Source of the DNA: Fonsecaea monophora
Taxonomy: Eukaryota > Ascomycota > Eurotiomycetes > Chaetothyriales > Herpotrichiellaceae
Assembly (NCBI RefSeq): GCF_001642475.1
Contig: NW_019173933.1
Location: 620,001-684,000 of the forward strand
Direction of reading: 5' to 3'
Length of the DNA: 64,000 nt
Below the pieces are notes generated by a model. It saw only the letters and a program-made list of their open reading frames with translations. It searched no databases and was not told where the DNA came from. How positions within the stretch are numbered: position 1 is the stretch's first letter; each line of letters begins with the position of its first letter. The translations under genes and the position numbers were made by a program. This document shows positions 32,965 through 43,547 of this stretch, piece after piece.

Positions 32965-35900
32965 ATGGCCGATGAGTTCGAAGATTGGAAGGAGGCGACC
33001 TCTGAATTTCTTGTGGAATGCCAAGAAAGTGCAGTGCTTGAAAGGCTCAGAGGCGTCATTCAGCGGAGTCTTCTAGCACTGGAGAATTTGAAGCGTCCTG
33101 AACGCCCTCTGAAGGACTTTGATGAAGCAATCTCAACATCTTTGGATGCATACGAAATGCTGGAGAGTTTTGGATCCGCGGACGGCGAAAAGGCAGGTGG
33201 GAATCTATTGCGGAAGGTCACCACACTCCTATCAGTCTTGTATTACCGCAGAGCGGCGAACTTTCCGTCCTCGAAGCATGATAAAAAAGCTGTTGAGTTT
33301 CAAACCCAGGCTGTTGCCAGTCAGGATACCGGTGGCGGTGATCCGGTACCCAGAGCTAGACACACATCCCTCTTTGCTGCGATGCTGGCTGGCCAACACG
33401 AGAGACTTGCGTATACTCTGGACAATCATGGCATGCAAGAAGCTTTAAGCTATTCGTGTTACAGCATCAGATATCTTCAGAAATATCTGACCCGTCCGGA
33501 TGAATTCTCTGATTTTCCTCAGTACACCGCCCCAAGACGTTTCAAATCTCCATTCGATGCTGCGGCCGAACATGAGTCTTCAATCAACTCTGGCAGGCTG
33601 TTATGGGCAGCAAAACAGACTACTTCAGTAATCATCGATATTTGTGCCACCCATAGTACAGTGTTACTATCACACTTCCAAGCTACAAGCGACTCGCGCA
33701 GTCTTTCCGAGGCTTTGGCATATTCGACAGCTGTTGTAGAATGTTTCAATTCTGCACCGACTGAAACTTCAGAATTTGTCGAAGAATGGCCCGTACGGTT
33801 TTGCAATCATGGCAGAATCTTGGAAGCTCAGTATCAAAGAGACCGCTTTTCAAAGCGAAGAAGTGCTCTTAAGGCGCTCAGCGAGGCGATCTGCTACGGA
33901 GAGCGAGCCCTGAAACAAATGAATGAAAACAGTGGCCGTAAGGCCGGTGTCCTGATCTTGATTGCTAATTGGCTTTGCAACAAATGGGAATCAACGAAGG
34001 ATCTGAGACTGGTGGAGAATGCTACTCAAAAGCTGGATGAAGCCTACTCGTTACAAGAGTCCGATAAAGGTGAAATTTCTTTCAGCAAATCGATCATCCT
34101 GGGGATCCAATACCGGATATCGAAGACGGCAAGTCGCACGAATGAAGCCTTGAAGTATCTGGACGAAGCCATCTCAGAAGGCGAGAGAGCAATCGAAAAG
34201 TTGACCGAGAACGACTCGCGTCTTGGTAAATGGCACAAAAATGTTGCCGAAATGCAGAGGATGAAGCTCCTTGACACCAACAGCGCTGACAAGCACTTGC
34301 GTGCCCAGTCGAAAAGAAATTTCGCAATTGCTGCAGAAGCCAAGAACGCGAGTTTTTCTGTACGTCTATCTGCAGCTCTTGGAGGTGGACTGCTTCTTAT
34401 TGAGGATGAGGCTATGGAAGAAGCGCATAAAATTTTTCAATGTGCAATTGAACAGTTTCTTGCGTTCGAAAACTCTTTCGTTCTTCCACGAGATTTGCAA
34501 GAGAACTTTCGACAAGCTTCATCTCTCGCCGAGCACGCCGCCTCTGTCGCACTTCAGGTCGGAGATCCTCCATTTGTAGCACTTCGATCTTTGGAACTAT
34601 CCCGCTGCATCATTTCAAGATTGTCCAGGAAGACAAAAGTAGATTTGTCCAATCTATACAAGGTCGATGAAACTCTCGCCCGGAGATACTCATCAGCAAG
34701 AAGCGACCTTGAAAGAGAGAGAAGGCTGATACAGCCACATTACATTTTCAAGCCGAATGAAGATATGTGGTTGACGGACCTAATGGGTCTCACAGAAGAT
34801 ATACAACAGCTGGACGCGTTCAAAAACTTCCAACAGCCGCTAACAGAGGCAGAAATGAAATTGACTGCGTCCGAGGGTCCAGTGGTTGTCGTCAACGTTT
34901 CGACTGTTTCTTCCGACGCAATTATTGTCACCATTGACAAGATCGTACGGTTGAACCTCCCCAAGATGGGGTACAAGGACACAAGGGACAAAATTCTCAT
35001 TTTGGATGTGCTGATCAGTCGAAAACAACGAGACTTCGCGCGAAGAAACGCCCATAGACCTGCTAGTACGATTGCAGCTGCTCTCGACGCCCTATCATGG
35101 CTGTGGGAGGTTGCTGTCAGAGAGATTCTGAAAAATCTCCCAAGATCCACTCGGCGAGTCTGGTGGATAACTACTGGTCTTGCCGATCGACTTCCTTTTC
35201 ATGCCGCCGGAGACCACACTCCAGATTCCAAAAACAACACACTCAATTGCGTCATGTCATCATATGTCTCTTCTTTCCAGACATTGCAATACGCTAGAGA
35301 AAGAGCCAAGTGTACTTCCGCGATCACTGAACGGAATTCTCCTAAGAAGATGTTCTTGGTGACTGTCACAAATGATCCGGACTCATACGGCTACCTGAAC
35401 ACTGGCGCGGAAGTGGCTGCCGTCCAGAAATTTTTCAAACCAGCACTCCAGGATGAGGAACAATTCTTCCATCTCGAGAGCCCAAGCCCAGCGAGTGTTT
35501 TGCATTTTCTTCGCCGCTATTCATTCGTTCACTTTGCTTGTCATGGTGTTAGCAACGGCCAAGACCCAACTCAAAGCGGATTGCTGCTCGTCGGGGATCA
35601 AGGGGAGGGGGAAATGTTAACAATTGCGGATATTGAATCAAGGCAGACAAAAGAGCACCAGCCAGGCGAGGTGGCCTATCTTTCAGCATGCTCGACAGCG
35701 AAAATCCAACAAGATGACACATTAGCTGGCGAAGCAATACACCTTGGGAATCTGTTCCAGACCTTGGGATTCCCCCATGTGATTGCGACGCTCTATGGGG
35801 CCAATGACGAGACTGCAGGTGAAGTGGCTGACGCATTCTACGAAGATCTGATGCGTGAAGCAGACGGAATACCAGGTGACGGGGATTCAGTTTGCCTGGA

Positions 35901-36000
35901 CGTTGTGGGAGCTCTGCATAGAGCAACAAAGAAGGTTCGGAATAATCTCGAGGGCGAACACGTACTTGACTGGGTCCCATTCGTCCATATTGGGCCATAG
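32965..36000 (+). CDS. TPR-CHAT protein
   Basis: Single-exon gene, 1011 aa. Residues 1 to about 640 are helical and repetitive with degenerate TPR-like segments (for example around 295-320 and 385-410). The C-terminal third is a CHAT domain (Caspase HetF Associated with TPRs). It opens with an ALSWLWEVAV helix and WWITTGLADRLPFHAAG; the putative catalytic dyad is His860 (HFACHG) and Cys909 (LSACSTA). CHAT belongs to clan CD with caspases and separase. In bacteria TPR-CHAT proteases act in defence; fungal roles are poorly known. The divergent partner is the caspase-like gene. No ATPase domain is fused. Confidence 0.9.
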   Translation: MADEFEDWKEATSEFLVECQESAVLERLRGVIQRSLLALENLKRPERPLKDFDEAISTSLDAYEMLESFGSADGEKAGGNLLRKVTTLLSVLYYRRAANFPSSKHDKKAVEFQTQAVASQDTGGGDPVPRARHTSLFAAMLAGQHERLAYTLDNHGMQEALSYSCYSIRYLQKYLTRPDEFSDFPQYTAPRRFKSPFDAAAEHESSINSGRLLWAAKQTTSVIIDICATHSTVLLSHFQATSDSRSLSEALAYSTAVVECFNSAPTETSEFVEEWPVRFCNHGRILEAQYQRDRFSKRRSALKALSEAICYGERALKQMNENSGRKAGVLILIANWLCNKWESTKDLRLVENATQKLDEAYSLQESDKGEISFSKSIILGIQYRISKTASRTNEALKYLDEAISEGERAIEKLTENDSRLGKWHKNVAEMQRMKLLDTNSADKHLRAQSKRNFAIAAEAKNASFSVRLSAALGGGLLLIEDEAMEEAHKIFQCAIEQFLAFENSFVLPRDLQENFRQASSLAEHAASVALQVGDPPFVALRSLELSRCIISRLSRKTKVDLSNLYKVDETLARRYSSARSDLERERRLIQPHYIFKPNEDMWLTDLMGLTEDIQQLDAFKNFQQPLTEAEMKLTASEGPVVVVNVSTVSSDAIIVTIDKIVRLNLPKMGYKDTRDKILILDVLISRKQRDFARRNAHRPASTIAAALDALSWLWEVAVREILKNLPRSTRRVWWITTGLADRLPFHAAGDHTPDSKNNTLNCVMSSYVSSFQTLQYARERAKCTSAITERNSPKKMFLVTVTNDPDSYGYLNTGAEVAAVQKFFKPALQDEEQFFHLESPSPASVLHFLRRYSFVHFACHGVSNGQDPTQSGLLLVGDQGEGEMLTIADIESRQTKEHQPGEVAYLSACSTAKIQQDDTLAGEAIHLGNLFQTLGFPHVIATLYGANDETAGEVADAFYEDLMREADGIPGDGDSVCLDVVGALHRATKKVRNNLEGEHVLDWVPFVHIGP

Positions 36001-36341
36001 CGTTACTAAAGCAACTGTCTTGTCAGGAAGGTCTCTCACTCGCTAAGGAGTCCCTTGTTGGTACGGCCAGTGAAAAGTTCGAAGCAGTTTTCTCCAAACT
36101 CCGGCGACTCGAGCGGCACCCAATGATGATTGTACGATTACATTGTGTTCCTATTCCGTTCCCGTGTCATCGTTATGCGATAGTCTGCTTGGAACCCCGG
36201 TGAGCGCCATATTAATCATACGGTGTTGCCCCCGATAGTTCCATATCAACCGCCTCGTTCATCGTGCCATGATCGTCGCGATACTGGCCCATGGCTCTCC
36301 GCTTACATCCCCAAGTGCCCAGACCCTACCCCTCTGTCGCC
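36001..36341. other. convergent intergenic, no gene seen
   Basis: A 341-bp gap between the TPR-CHAT stop and the end of the broken SDR; no coding content. Confidence 0.55.
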
Positions 36342-37200
36342 TCATCGAAGCAGATATCCCCCGTCGACAGGCAACGGAACACCTATGATCCAACCCGCCT
36401 CATCCCCAGCAAGAAACACCGCGGCGCGCGCCACATCCTCGACAGACCCCAACTTGCACCGAACGGATGCTTCGCCTCGATCTCCTTGAGCGTATCCTCC
36501 TGACCCTACAGATTCTGCGTCATGCTGGTCTGCAAAAAGCCCGGAAACAGCGCATTACAATGGATTAGGTCGCCCGCGTAGTCCAGCGCGATCTGCTTGG
36601 TCAACATGACGGCGGCGCCTTTCGAGGCACAGTAGCTCGGCGTGCCGCTGTACGGCACCAGGCCCTAGATGCTGGCGACGTTGACGATCCAGCCGCGCGC
36701 GCGGTGCAGCTGGGCTGCAAGTCGAGCATCTGCTTGAGCGCGTACTTGCAGCCCAGGAACATGCCCTTGGTGTTGATGGCCAGCGTGCGGTCGAAGTCCT
36801 CCTCGCTGGTCTCGTGGCACCGCAGCGGCCGCAGGTGCGTCGACTCGACACTGATGCCCGCGTTGTTGACCATGATGTCCACGCGCTTGTATTTGGCGAC
36901 GCATGCCCGGATCGCCAGCTCTATGTCCCGCGCGCGGGTCACGTCTGCCTTGTGGTACGTCGCCTCGCTGCCGAGTTGGCGGATGCGTTCGTGCGTGCCG
37001 GACTGGTCGCGCGTGCGGTTGTGGATGTCGTCGGCGCGGTTTGTATTGGAGTTGATGGCATTGCGGGGTGTTGGGTAGAGGTCGATACAGAAGATTGAGG
37101 CGCCGTGGGAGGAGAGGGCCAGGCTGATGGCTGCGCCGAGGCCGCTGGAGGAGCCGGTGACGATGGCATTGCGATTCTCGAGGCGGCGGGGATTGGACAT
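36342..37200 (-). pseudogene. short-chain dehydrogenase, decayed
   Basis: From the ATG at 37200 the reading frame shows TGSSSGLG (cofactor loop), NNAG and, after frame changes, the SYCASKGA active-site motif (YxxxK). It ends with a VDGGYLLR-type terminus at 36342. The gene is broken by a frameshift at about 36690-36715, an in-frame TAG at 36665-36667, another TAG at 36506-36508 and a second frameshift at about 36449-36460. Both stops fall where Gln (CAG) is plausible, so they fit C-to-T change at CpA. Original length was about 285 aa, a classical SDR. Confidence 0.82.
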
Positions 37201-37570
37201 GACAACGACGATGTAGGATACAGGGGTGAGGGAAGAAGAGGAAAGGATGGACAGGGTCACCATACGAGCATGATGCAAAAACTCACCGGGGGTGTAGGTA
37301 CTGCATTTGTACCACCTGCGATGCAATCGCACCAGTCCCAGGGTCACCCATGATATCACGGAACGATAGACGACTGACTTTCGTACATAGGCGAGTGTAG
37401 GACGCTCAGCTCCGCGGTCTAATGCAAGCCTGCATTTGAAAATGCCGGGGCCAACGGCTTGTGAGGCTGAAATGAAAAAGAAGAGAAACTATAGGTCGAG
37501 AAGGGGACAGGAAGAGTTGAGGCACAATACAGCATATATTTGAGTGCTGAAGCCTGCTAAGTTCCGCATT
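37201..37570. other. intergenic, no gene seen
   Basis: A 370-bp gap between the dead SDR gene start and the end of the C15-like gene; an in-frame extension upstream of 37200 lacks conserved content. Confidence 0.5.
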
Positions 37571-38392
37571 TTAGAATTGGCCTTCCCGACCGCCACGTAT
37601 CACCTCCATTTCCTGTAGTTGAGTGACCAGGGCTTCAATGAGGGTCAATGTAACGGCGGCATGCATCTGAATCTCTGGCGGTGACTGGTCTGGCGGGATA
37701 TGGAAGAACTCTGCTCTGCGAGACTCCCTCCTATCGTAGCAGACAGCAAGAGAAGAGAACAACTCGAGCTCGCAGAAAGACGCCCCGGCATCGTCAGACC
37801 TTCCAGAAACCACGTCCTGTCCCATTCATTAATCCTACCGCCGCAACGATTGCATGTAGAAGACTCACCGGATGCTCCCTTGCGACTATTTCGGCAGCTT
37901 TGTCGACATCGAAACACGGACTCAACGTCTCGGGTAGGCCCTCCCATAGACCTCCGGGACCCAGCTGTCCTGGCGGAAACGTCTGGTTTTCGTCATCCAC
38001 ACCTTTGTAGATGTCTCGCCTCGCAATGCTCTCGATCCAATACCCGGGCTTCTTCTGTGTACACTTGCCAATATGAAGCATGAGGTCAATGTGGAACTGG
38101 CTTGCAGGGGACAGAGGAGGTTCTCCAAAGACGGAAGGATCACTGGACCAGATCTCCTTGGTGGTCTCTCGCATCTCGCGGAAGGAACATGTTCTCTCGC
38201 GTGGGTACTTCAAGATCTTCACCACAACACCACTGTCTAAAGATATCTCTGCCGGCAGAGAGTCTCGGACGGCTGGAGATGGATTCCCTTCTGGCTCTCC
38301 CTGCCGCCTGGTTAGCACGGTCCCGGTCCTGCCGGCCTAGGCGTACTTACGCCGGCCCCAGTCACCACAATATGATATACTTTTTGCGGCAT
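37571..38392 (-). CDS. pyroglutamyl-peptidase I-like (C15)
   Basis: Three exons (38351..38392, 37869..38300, 37571..37816; introns 50 and 52 bp) give 239 aa. The start VYHIVVTGAG matches the first strand of C15 peptidases. DLMLHIGKC and SDDAGASFCE follow, with the putative nucleophile Cys173, and FFHIPPD with His197. The Cys-His spacing of 24 equals that of bacterial pyroglutamyl peptidases. These cytosolic enzymes remove N-terminal pyroglutamate. The usual GFGPF loop is replaced by GAG-GEPEGNP, so substrate preference could differ. The gene looks intact although both neighbours on this strand are dead. Confidence 0.72.
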
Positions 38393-39103
38393 CGCTGTTC
38401 CTTCTGAACGCTTTCGAGGGTATATTTCCAGCTTCAGAGCCCGCAAGGTTGTCGAAACATGTGCGGACAGATCAGGCTGTCGAGCCTAGCCCAAGATTAT
38501 GGTGTGGAAACCGATCGTATTTAACACCTGGTGGAGTTTTCGGCTTGACCAGGGTTGTGCCAATGCAAGTGTTTCCTAGAAGAGACGGTCGCATCCATGT
38601 CACCCCAAGCCTGCCCGCCTTAGATTCCAATACGGAGGAGGCTACGGCAGGCACATGGTATGCTGATGTGTACAGTATTTTGTCATGCAGTGCCCAGGCT
38701 ATCCCATGACGGGAAATTACAAAGTCGCGTTTCTAGCTACTTGCGAGCTTAGGCTTTGACGGGCCGGCTGCGACAAATGAAATTCAATGCATTCATGAAG
38801 ATTCCCATGTTGGTGAGCACCCTCTGGGGCGTCTATCTAGGAGGTGGACATCAATATTGGTTACCATGGTCGGGTGATTGAGATCAAGCCAATACGATGG
38901 ACTGACAACCCGACCGAAACACAATACAAAGCGCTCACGAGGCATTCTGGAAACCCTCTTCAAGGCCGGCTAGCTACTAGAAAAAAAAGCCCGTCAGGCG
39001 CAAACTACACATGCTGTCGGCGAAGTGCGAAATCCCAGAAGATCCTGAGTCTGCACGGCGCTACGCACTATAGAACACTCCGGAAACGGTGTCTGCCATC
39101 TAG
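38393..39103. other. intergenic, no gene seen
   Basis: A 711-bp gap upstream of the C15-like gene. Small frames on both strands lack conserved features. Confidence 0.5.
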
Positions 39104-40704
39104 TCATTCCTTCCGGTATTCGACTGCTGCAACGTCGTTGTCGTGCACCCAGTACAGCCGGTTAGGTTTGCCGTCTTCTTCGACCCTGAATTCAACCTTC
39201 CAGAAATCAGGCCCTTGATCTGGACCGACCCATCGACCACGTCGGGATAGTTCGTTCCGTGACTGGAGCCGAGTGATCACATCTTCCTCGTAATGGGTGA
39301 GACGGAATTTCTCAGACCGAAGTCCTTGCAGAGCCCAGTATAGCTCACCCCCCTCCACGGTAACCACCATCTTGACAAGGTGGTGGGGATCCCAGTAAGT
39401 TCCAACCTAGGTCTCGAGCTTTCTTGGCGATGTCCCGTTCTTCTGAGCTTCCCGGAGCTGTTTGATGAGGTTCGGATACCGCTTCAGATTCTGTGCGGAC
39501 GAACTTTTGGCAGCAGAGATGTAGTCGTTCCGCTCTGATTCAGGAACATAAAGAAACTCTTCGAGTACAAGTTGCCCCACCCAATCAGGAACATCGTTTA
39601 GGGCCAAAGCATTCGACGAGATGTCTATGGCGCTTTGCGTGTCTGGAAGAAGCATATTGAGCGAGAGCGCGCCAGGCAGGCTGCCCTGATGGAAAATGAC
39701 CAGGCGTGGCGTGACACCCTTGTCAACGACAGGCATGCCGCCTGGCATCAGACCGGGATTGATCCCAATTTGGCCCATTCTTCCGGGAAGCTGAACTCTG
39801 CCCCAGTCCAAGCCGTAGGATGCCTCATTCTTGGAAGGCTGGTCCATGAACATTTTGGCGGACATCAGCTCGGAGACTTGCTTTAATGGTAGCCCATCAG
39901 TGGACGTCTTGCAGGTGGCAAATTGATCATTGAAACACGTCATGAAAGCCTTGTACAGCTTCATGAGGTCCTTGACGCAGGACCGCATTCCGGCGCTCGG
40001 GGTGCCGAACCAGTCGTCTCCGGCTTTCACGGCGGTGATGGGTGCTGAGGTTCCGTCATCAAGCGCGTTATAGCACTTGCCGACGTTGTCCAGGTCTGAA
40101 GGTGGCGTCTTGAGAAACGTGCGAGTCATGCCCAGGGGATCAAGAAGACGAGTCTGGACGAAGTCGAAATAGGACTCGTTGCTGAGTGACTCAATGACTT
40201 TGCCGGCAAGCTCAAAGGCTATGTTATTGTACGCAAATTGGCCTCGGAATGGAAGCAGACGAGTCTGGCTATTAATGTAGGCCATTGACTGCTTCTCGTA
40301 ATGAGAACGTTGTTGTCGGTGCCGATGAATAGGTTATCGCCCCATGACATGCCTGAACGGTGGCAGAGAAGATCCATGAGAGTCAAGTGGTTTTGTAGAA
40401 TATCATTGTCGATGTGGAAAGACGGCAGAGCGTCCTTGACCAAGGTGTCCCAACGAGCCTTCTTCTCTTCGACCAGTATTCCGACGGCTGCCGCAGTGAC
40501 CGCTTTGGTCAAGGAGCAGACGGGGAGAACAGTCTCATCAGTCGGCGGAAGACGTCCTTCTACGTCACGGTAGCCGTAACTCGCATAGTAGACCTGATTC
40601 CCATGGTGCATGACACCCAGAGAAAGCCCTGGTGTCCCGCCAATGCGCATCAGCTCTTCCACCTTTGGACGAAGGGCATCAAGTCGAGAAGATAGGCTCG
40701 CCAT
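39104..40704 (-). pseudogene. beta-lactamase-fold serine hydrolase, broken
   Basis: From the ATG at 40704 the frame carries the nucleophile motif SLTK, then LTLMDLLCHRSGMSW. One base appears missing near 40298; the protein continues in another frame with FAYNN (YxN motif) and a complete middle domain. An in-frame TAG at 39407-39409 then interrupts it. The same frame beyond the stop still encodes VGTYWDP and a beta-rich C-terminal domain to 39104, the lipocalin-like tail usual in this family. Two lesions and preserved downstream sequence indicate a recent pseudogene or errors. It is not close to the LovD-like gene at 15890. Confidence 0.8.
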
Positions 40705-41939
40705 GTTGCTAGGTACCCTGTCTGTGGTCGGTGTTAGTAGTGCAAAGTGAGGTTGCGCAGTTGCGTGAGAGTAGAGCAAACGTCAAGGGGTCCACGAACC
40801 GCCGCTCAGAGGCCGGTAAAGCCTATTGAAGTTTGACGTGATTGCGACTGTTATGAAGAGGAAAACAATCGCAATCAAAACGGATTTGTTGTTCCAAGGG
40901 CACATGCGTGTAGTGTGCAGAGAATCTAGTGATAGAGGAGTTAGATGGTCAAAATCCTTTGAACGCGGCGACGACAACGGCGGTTGTCAACCCTCAGGAC
41001 ACTGAACGTGTGATTCGAGGCCACAGCCTTGCAAGACAAGGGACACTCACCGGTTTGAGACGCGCATACCCAAATTCCGGAAACCGTCACTACAATTCGT
41101 GATCAGAGCAAAGTGATTAGTAGAAGTAGGGCGGCACGGGGCGAGCGCATGCGTTCTGTAACAGGCTGCCGTTGTCCACATCGCTCGTTTCGGCCAGTCA
41201 CCTACAGAGCCTTCCATGTATAAGAAGATACATGGTCTTATGCGATTAACATATGGACGAAGCTGTATTCTAGCCTCTGTGTCAGTCTTGTCGTGAGATA
41301 CAGCGATTTGGTAAGAATTTGTTGAATTGATAATAACGGGCGCAGCAGGCTGAAGCACCTCTCTCTCCAGCCTCACACCTCCGCCTGCTTCGGGCATATG
41401 CTGGAATTTCCTTCTGTGAGCAGTTTGAGCCTCACTACGCGAGAAGCATCACACAGATCTGTGAGGGGAGGGAACACAGGAGGCCCAGCCAGCGTCCAAC
41501 CCCCCACCCCCCGGGGGGACTCCATTCCAGCATTTGGTCCGGCACAGGAGACTCCCTCTTGAGCCGGGCTAATGAGGCTTAAGTCTAATGATTGCGGGCT
41601 ATTTTTCGCTGGTCAAGAGCCTTGGCACTGGACGCAGCATACTTTTACTCTCTGGACAACTCCAGGGTTACATGCTGGTCATGGTTCACTCTTTTCCAGT
41701 GGCGCCCACGCCCAGTGTGCCTGCCAGCCTTGGAAGGCGCCGTACTAGGCTCTCCTCTCCCTGGCCTTCGATCTCGTGGCTCTCAGGGCAAAATCACCGT
41801 GGCCCCTGTCCTCAGCCGTTGAGCACTCGGGCGGTGCGATGATCTGAAGAGGATCACTTGCAGTGAGGATACTAGTACATAGTTCTTTCAACCAAAGGTA
41901 GAATATGACCTTACCGATGCTTGCGCACGGCGACACAAG
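40705..41939. other. 1.2-kb intergenic region
   Basis: Apart from the 40-codon frame at 40783-40905, nothing gene-like is visible. A C-run meeting a G-run at about 41502-41519 can form a GC hairpin. Confidence 0.45.
40783..40905 (-). CDS. possible 40-aa membrane-anchor peptide
   Basis: An ATG at 40905 opens a 40-codon frame with one strong hydrophobic segment (SVLIAIVFLFITVAIT) flanked by polar ends, as in a signal anchor. It lies just upstream of the broken beta-lactamase-fold gene on the same strand and could be a lost N-terminal anchor exon of that gene, or chance. Confidence 0.25.
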   Translation of the reverse strand: MCPWNNKSVLIAIVFLFITVAITSNFNRLYRPLSGGSWTP

Positions 41940-42899
41940 ATGTCACAGCAATCAGCTTCGGGCCGCATCTGGTCTCAGAGTCTGACGCGGAAGAAGTATG
42001 AGCTGACGGCGTTGCTGGCTTTGCTCGAGCGTAAACGCAAGAAGAAACTCAACAATGTATCTCAAATACCCATCATCACATTGGACGAAGCAGTTCAAAA
42101 CTGGGATCTTCAAAGCTTCCAAACCGCTTTGGAAGCTCTTGCCCAGCAATTCTCCCAAAAGAAAGTCCCAGCGCTGGCGTCAAAATACCTCTACCCCAGC
42201 CTGGACCATGTGCGATCGTTTCATTCCGGAATCTCGTCTGCAACCCAGTTCGAGCCAACTGCTGCGCTGGTCTGGGGTATTCTTCTCGTTGTGATCCAAT
42301 TAAGCCTCGCGGTCAATGAGCAAGCTGTTTTCCTCATACTTACGCTCCCTCCACTCGATAGTGCGGCTGCATCTTCGCAGAATCCATTGAAGAGATCATA
42401 TCTCAGCTCGGCGCCCTTCAAAGCCTTCTACCTTTCCTCGAGAGAGATTTGGGCCTATACCCAAAGATCAAGTCCGTTGAGCTCAGCTTGCGGGCCATTT
42501 TTGAGGACTACATTGATTTCTGCTTGGTTATTGTCCGACATCTAGCTAGGAAGCCGGTGTGTACGTGCTGAGACTCATCAAACCCCATGCTGCAGCCACA
42601 TGCTGACCTTATAACTGGTAGGGGCTCTGATCAGAAACTTTACTTCTTCTTCGCTGCGCACAACGCTTAAGAAGGCAAAGGACAAGTTGAAGAGTGATGT
42701 TGCCGATTTTGGCCTTGCCGTTGATTCTGCGGAGCGCGCTCGAGCCATCCAAATCCACGATGCACTCATTCAATCACAACAGCTGTTGCTCCGAAAAAAG
42801 AGCTCGAATATCGTTTCGGATGCCCAATCGAAAGTGCAGTTCCCCTTTCAGCACATGATCATTGCCCGAAATCCTGACTTCACCGCCCCTAGGCATTAG
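41940..42899 (+). CDS. stand-alone NLR-type N-terminal domain protein
   Basis: Exons 41940..42311, 42362..42560 and 42622..42899 give 282 aa. The first intron uses a weak GTCAAT donor; the others are standard. The text FQTALEALAQQF, then SLDHVRSFHSGISSATQFEP and ALVWGILLVVIQ, then SLRAIFEDYIDFCL is typical of the N-terminal helical region (DUF7708-like) of fungal NACHT/ankyrin NLR-like proteins. No NACHT, ankyrin, TPR or WD repeats follow; the frame stops at 42899 and downstream sequence is not coding. It is either a truncated receptor or a deliberate short form. It lies about 6 kb from the TPR-CHAT gene. Confidence 0.6.
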
Positions 42900-43140
42900 A
42901 GATAATGTCTTAGGCAGGAATGGTCAATCAGCTGATGAAGGATCGAGCCGTTCCTTCCGTCCCAGGGCCGGACTGAGGCTGGCCAATTATGCCTTCGGAA
43001 AAGCTCTCGGTGACTTTTTTCTCAATGCGACTTCTTCACAGTGCCATTCTCAGCAAGTTATCGGCGATGTTGTCGATAATGCTTGGGCGAAAATTGAGCC
43101 GCCGGCCTCTGTTTAAGGGGCCGTATAGCTATATTGTCCC

Positions 43141-43198
43141 TTGCCTTCTCGAAGGCAATCCTCACCTAAACTCCTTCTCTCTACCACTATAGTGGTAG
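43141..43198. repeat. two adjacent palindromes
   Basis: TTGCCTTC-TC-GAAGGCAA (43141-43158) is a hairpin with a two-base loop, and CTACCACTATAGTGGTAG (43181-43198) is a perfect 18-bp palindrome. They sit where the possible repeat element begins. Confidence 0.85.
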
Positions 43199-43547
43199 GT
43201 AGAGATGCGGAACAAACGAGGTTGGAAGGTCGGGAGATGGCTCGCTCCAATGAAGCAAAATGGGAAGATTCCCATAAGCCCGTCTAGATACCAAAGCTGC
43301 GTAGACCTGATATAACGTAGCATAAGAAGAAGAGTGGGAGGAGGAGGATAGGGGAGAAGGAAACCCGGTTCGAATCGACTTGGAGGCAGTGAGGAAATCA
43401 AGAAGGACCCGGCCTTCTGATCTGCGGAGCGCCATGGTTGGGTTGGTGTAGTCTAAGGCACCATTGCTTTCGAAGAGTGGGACGGATCCCTCATTGTTTC
43501 TGAAGGGAGGCCGTCTCTGGTCCAAGGTGGTTGTGTAGCGAGCTAGG

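Noticed and set aside
43355..43385. GGTTCGAATC resembling a tRNA T-loop
   Set aside because: No complementary T-stem, anticodon arm or acceptor stem can be formed around it.
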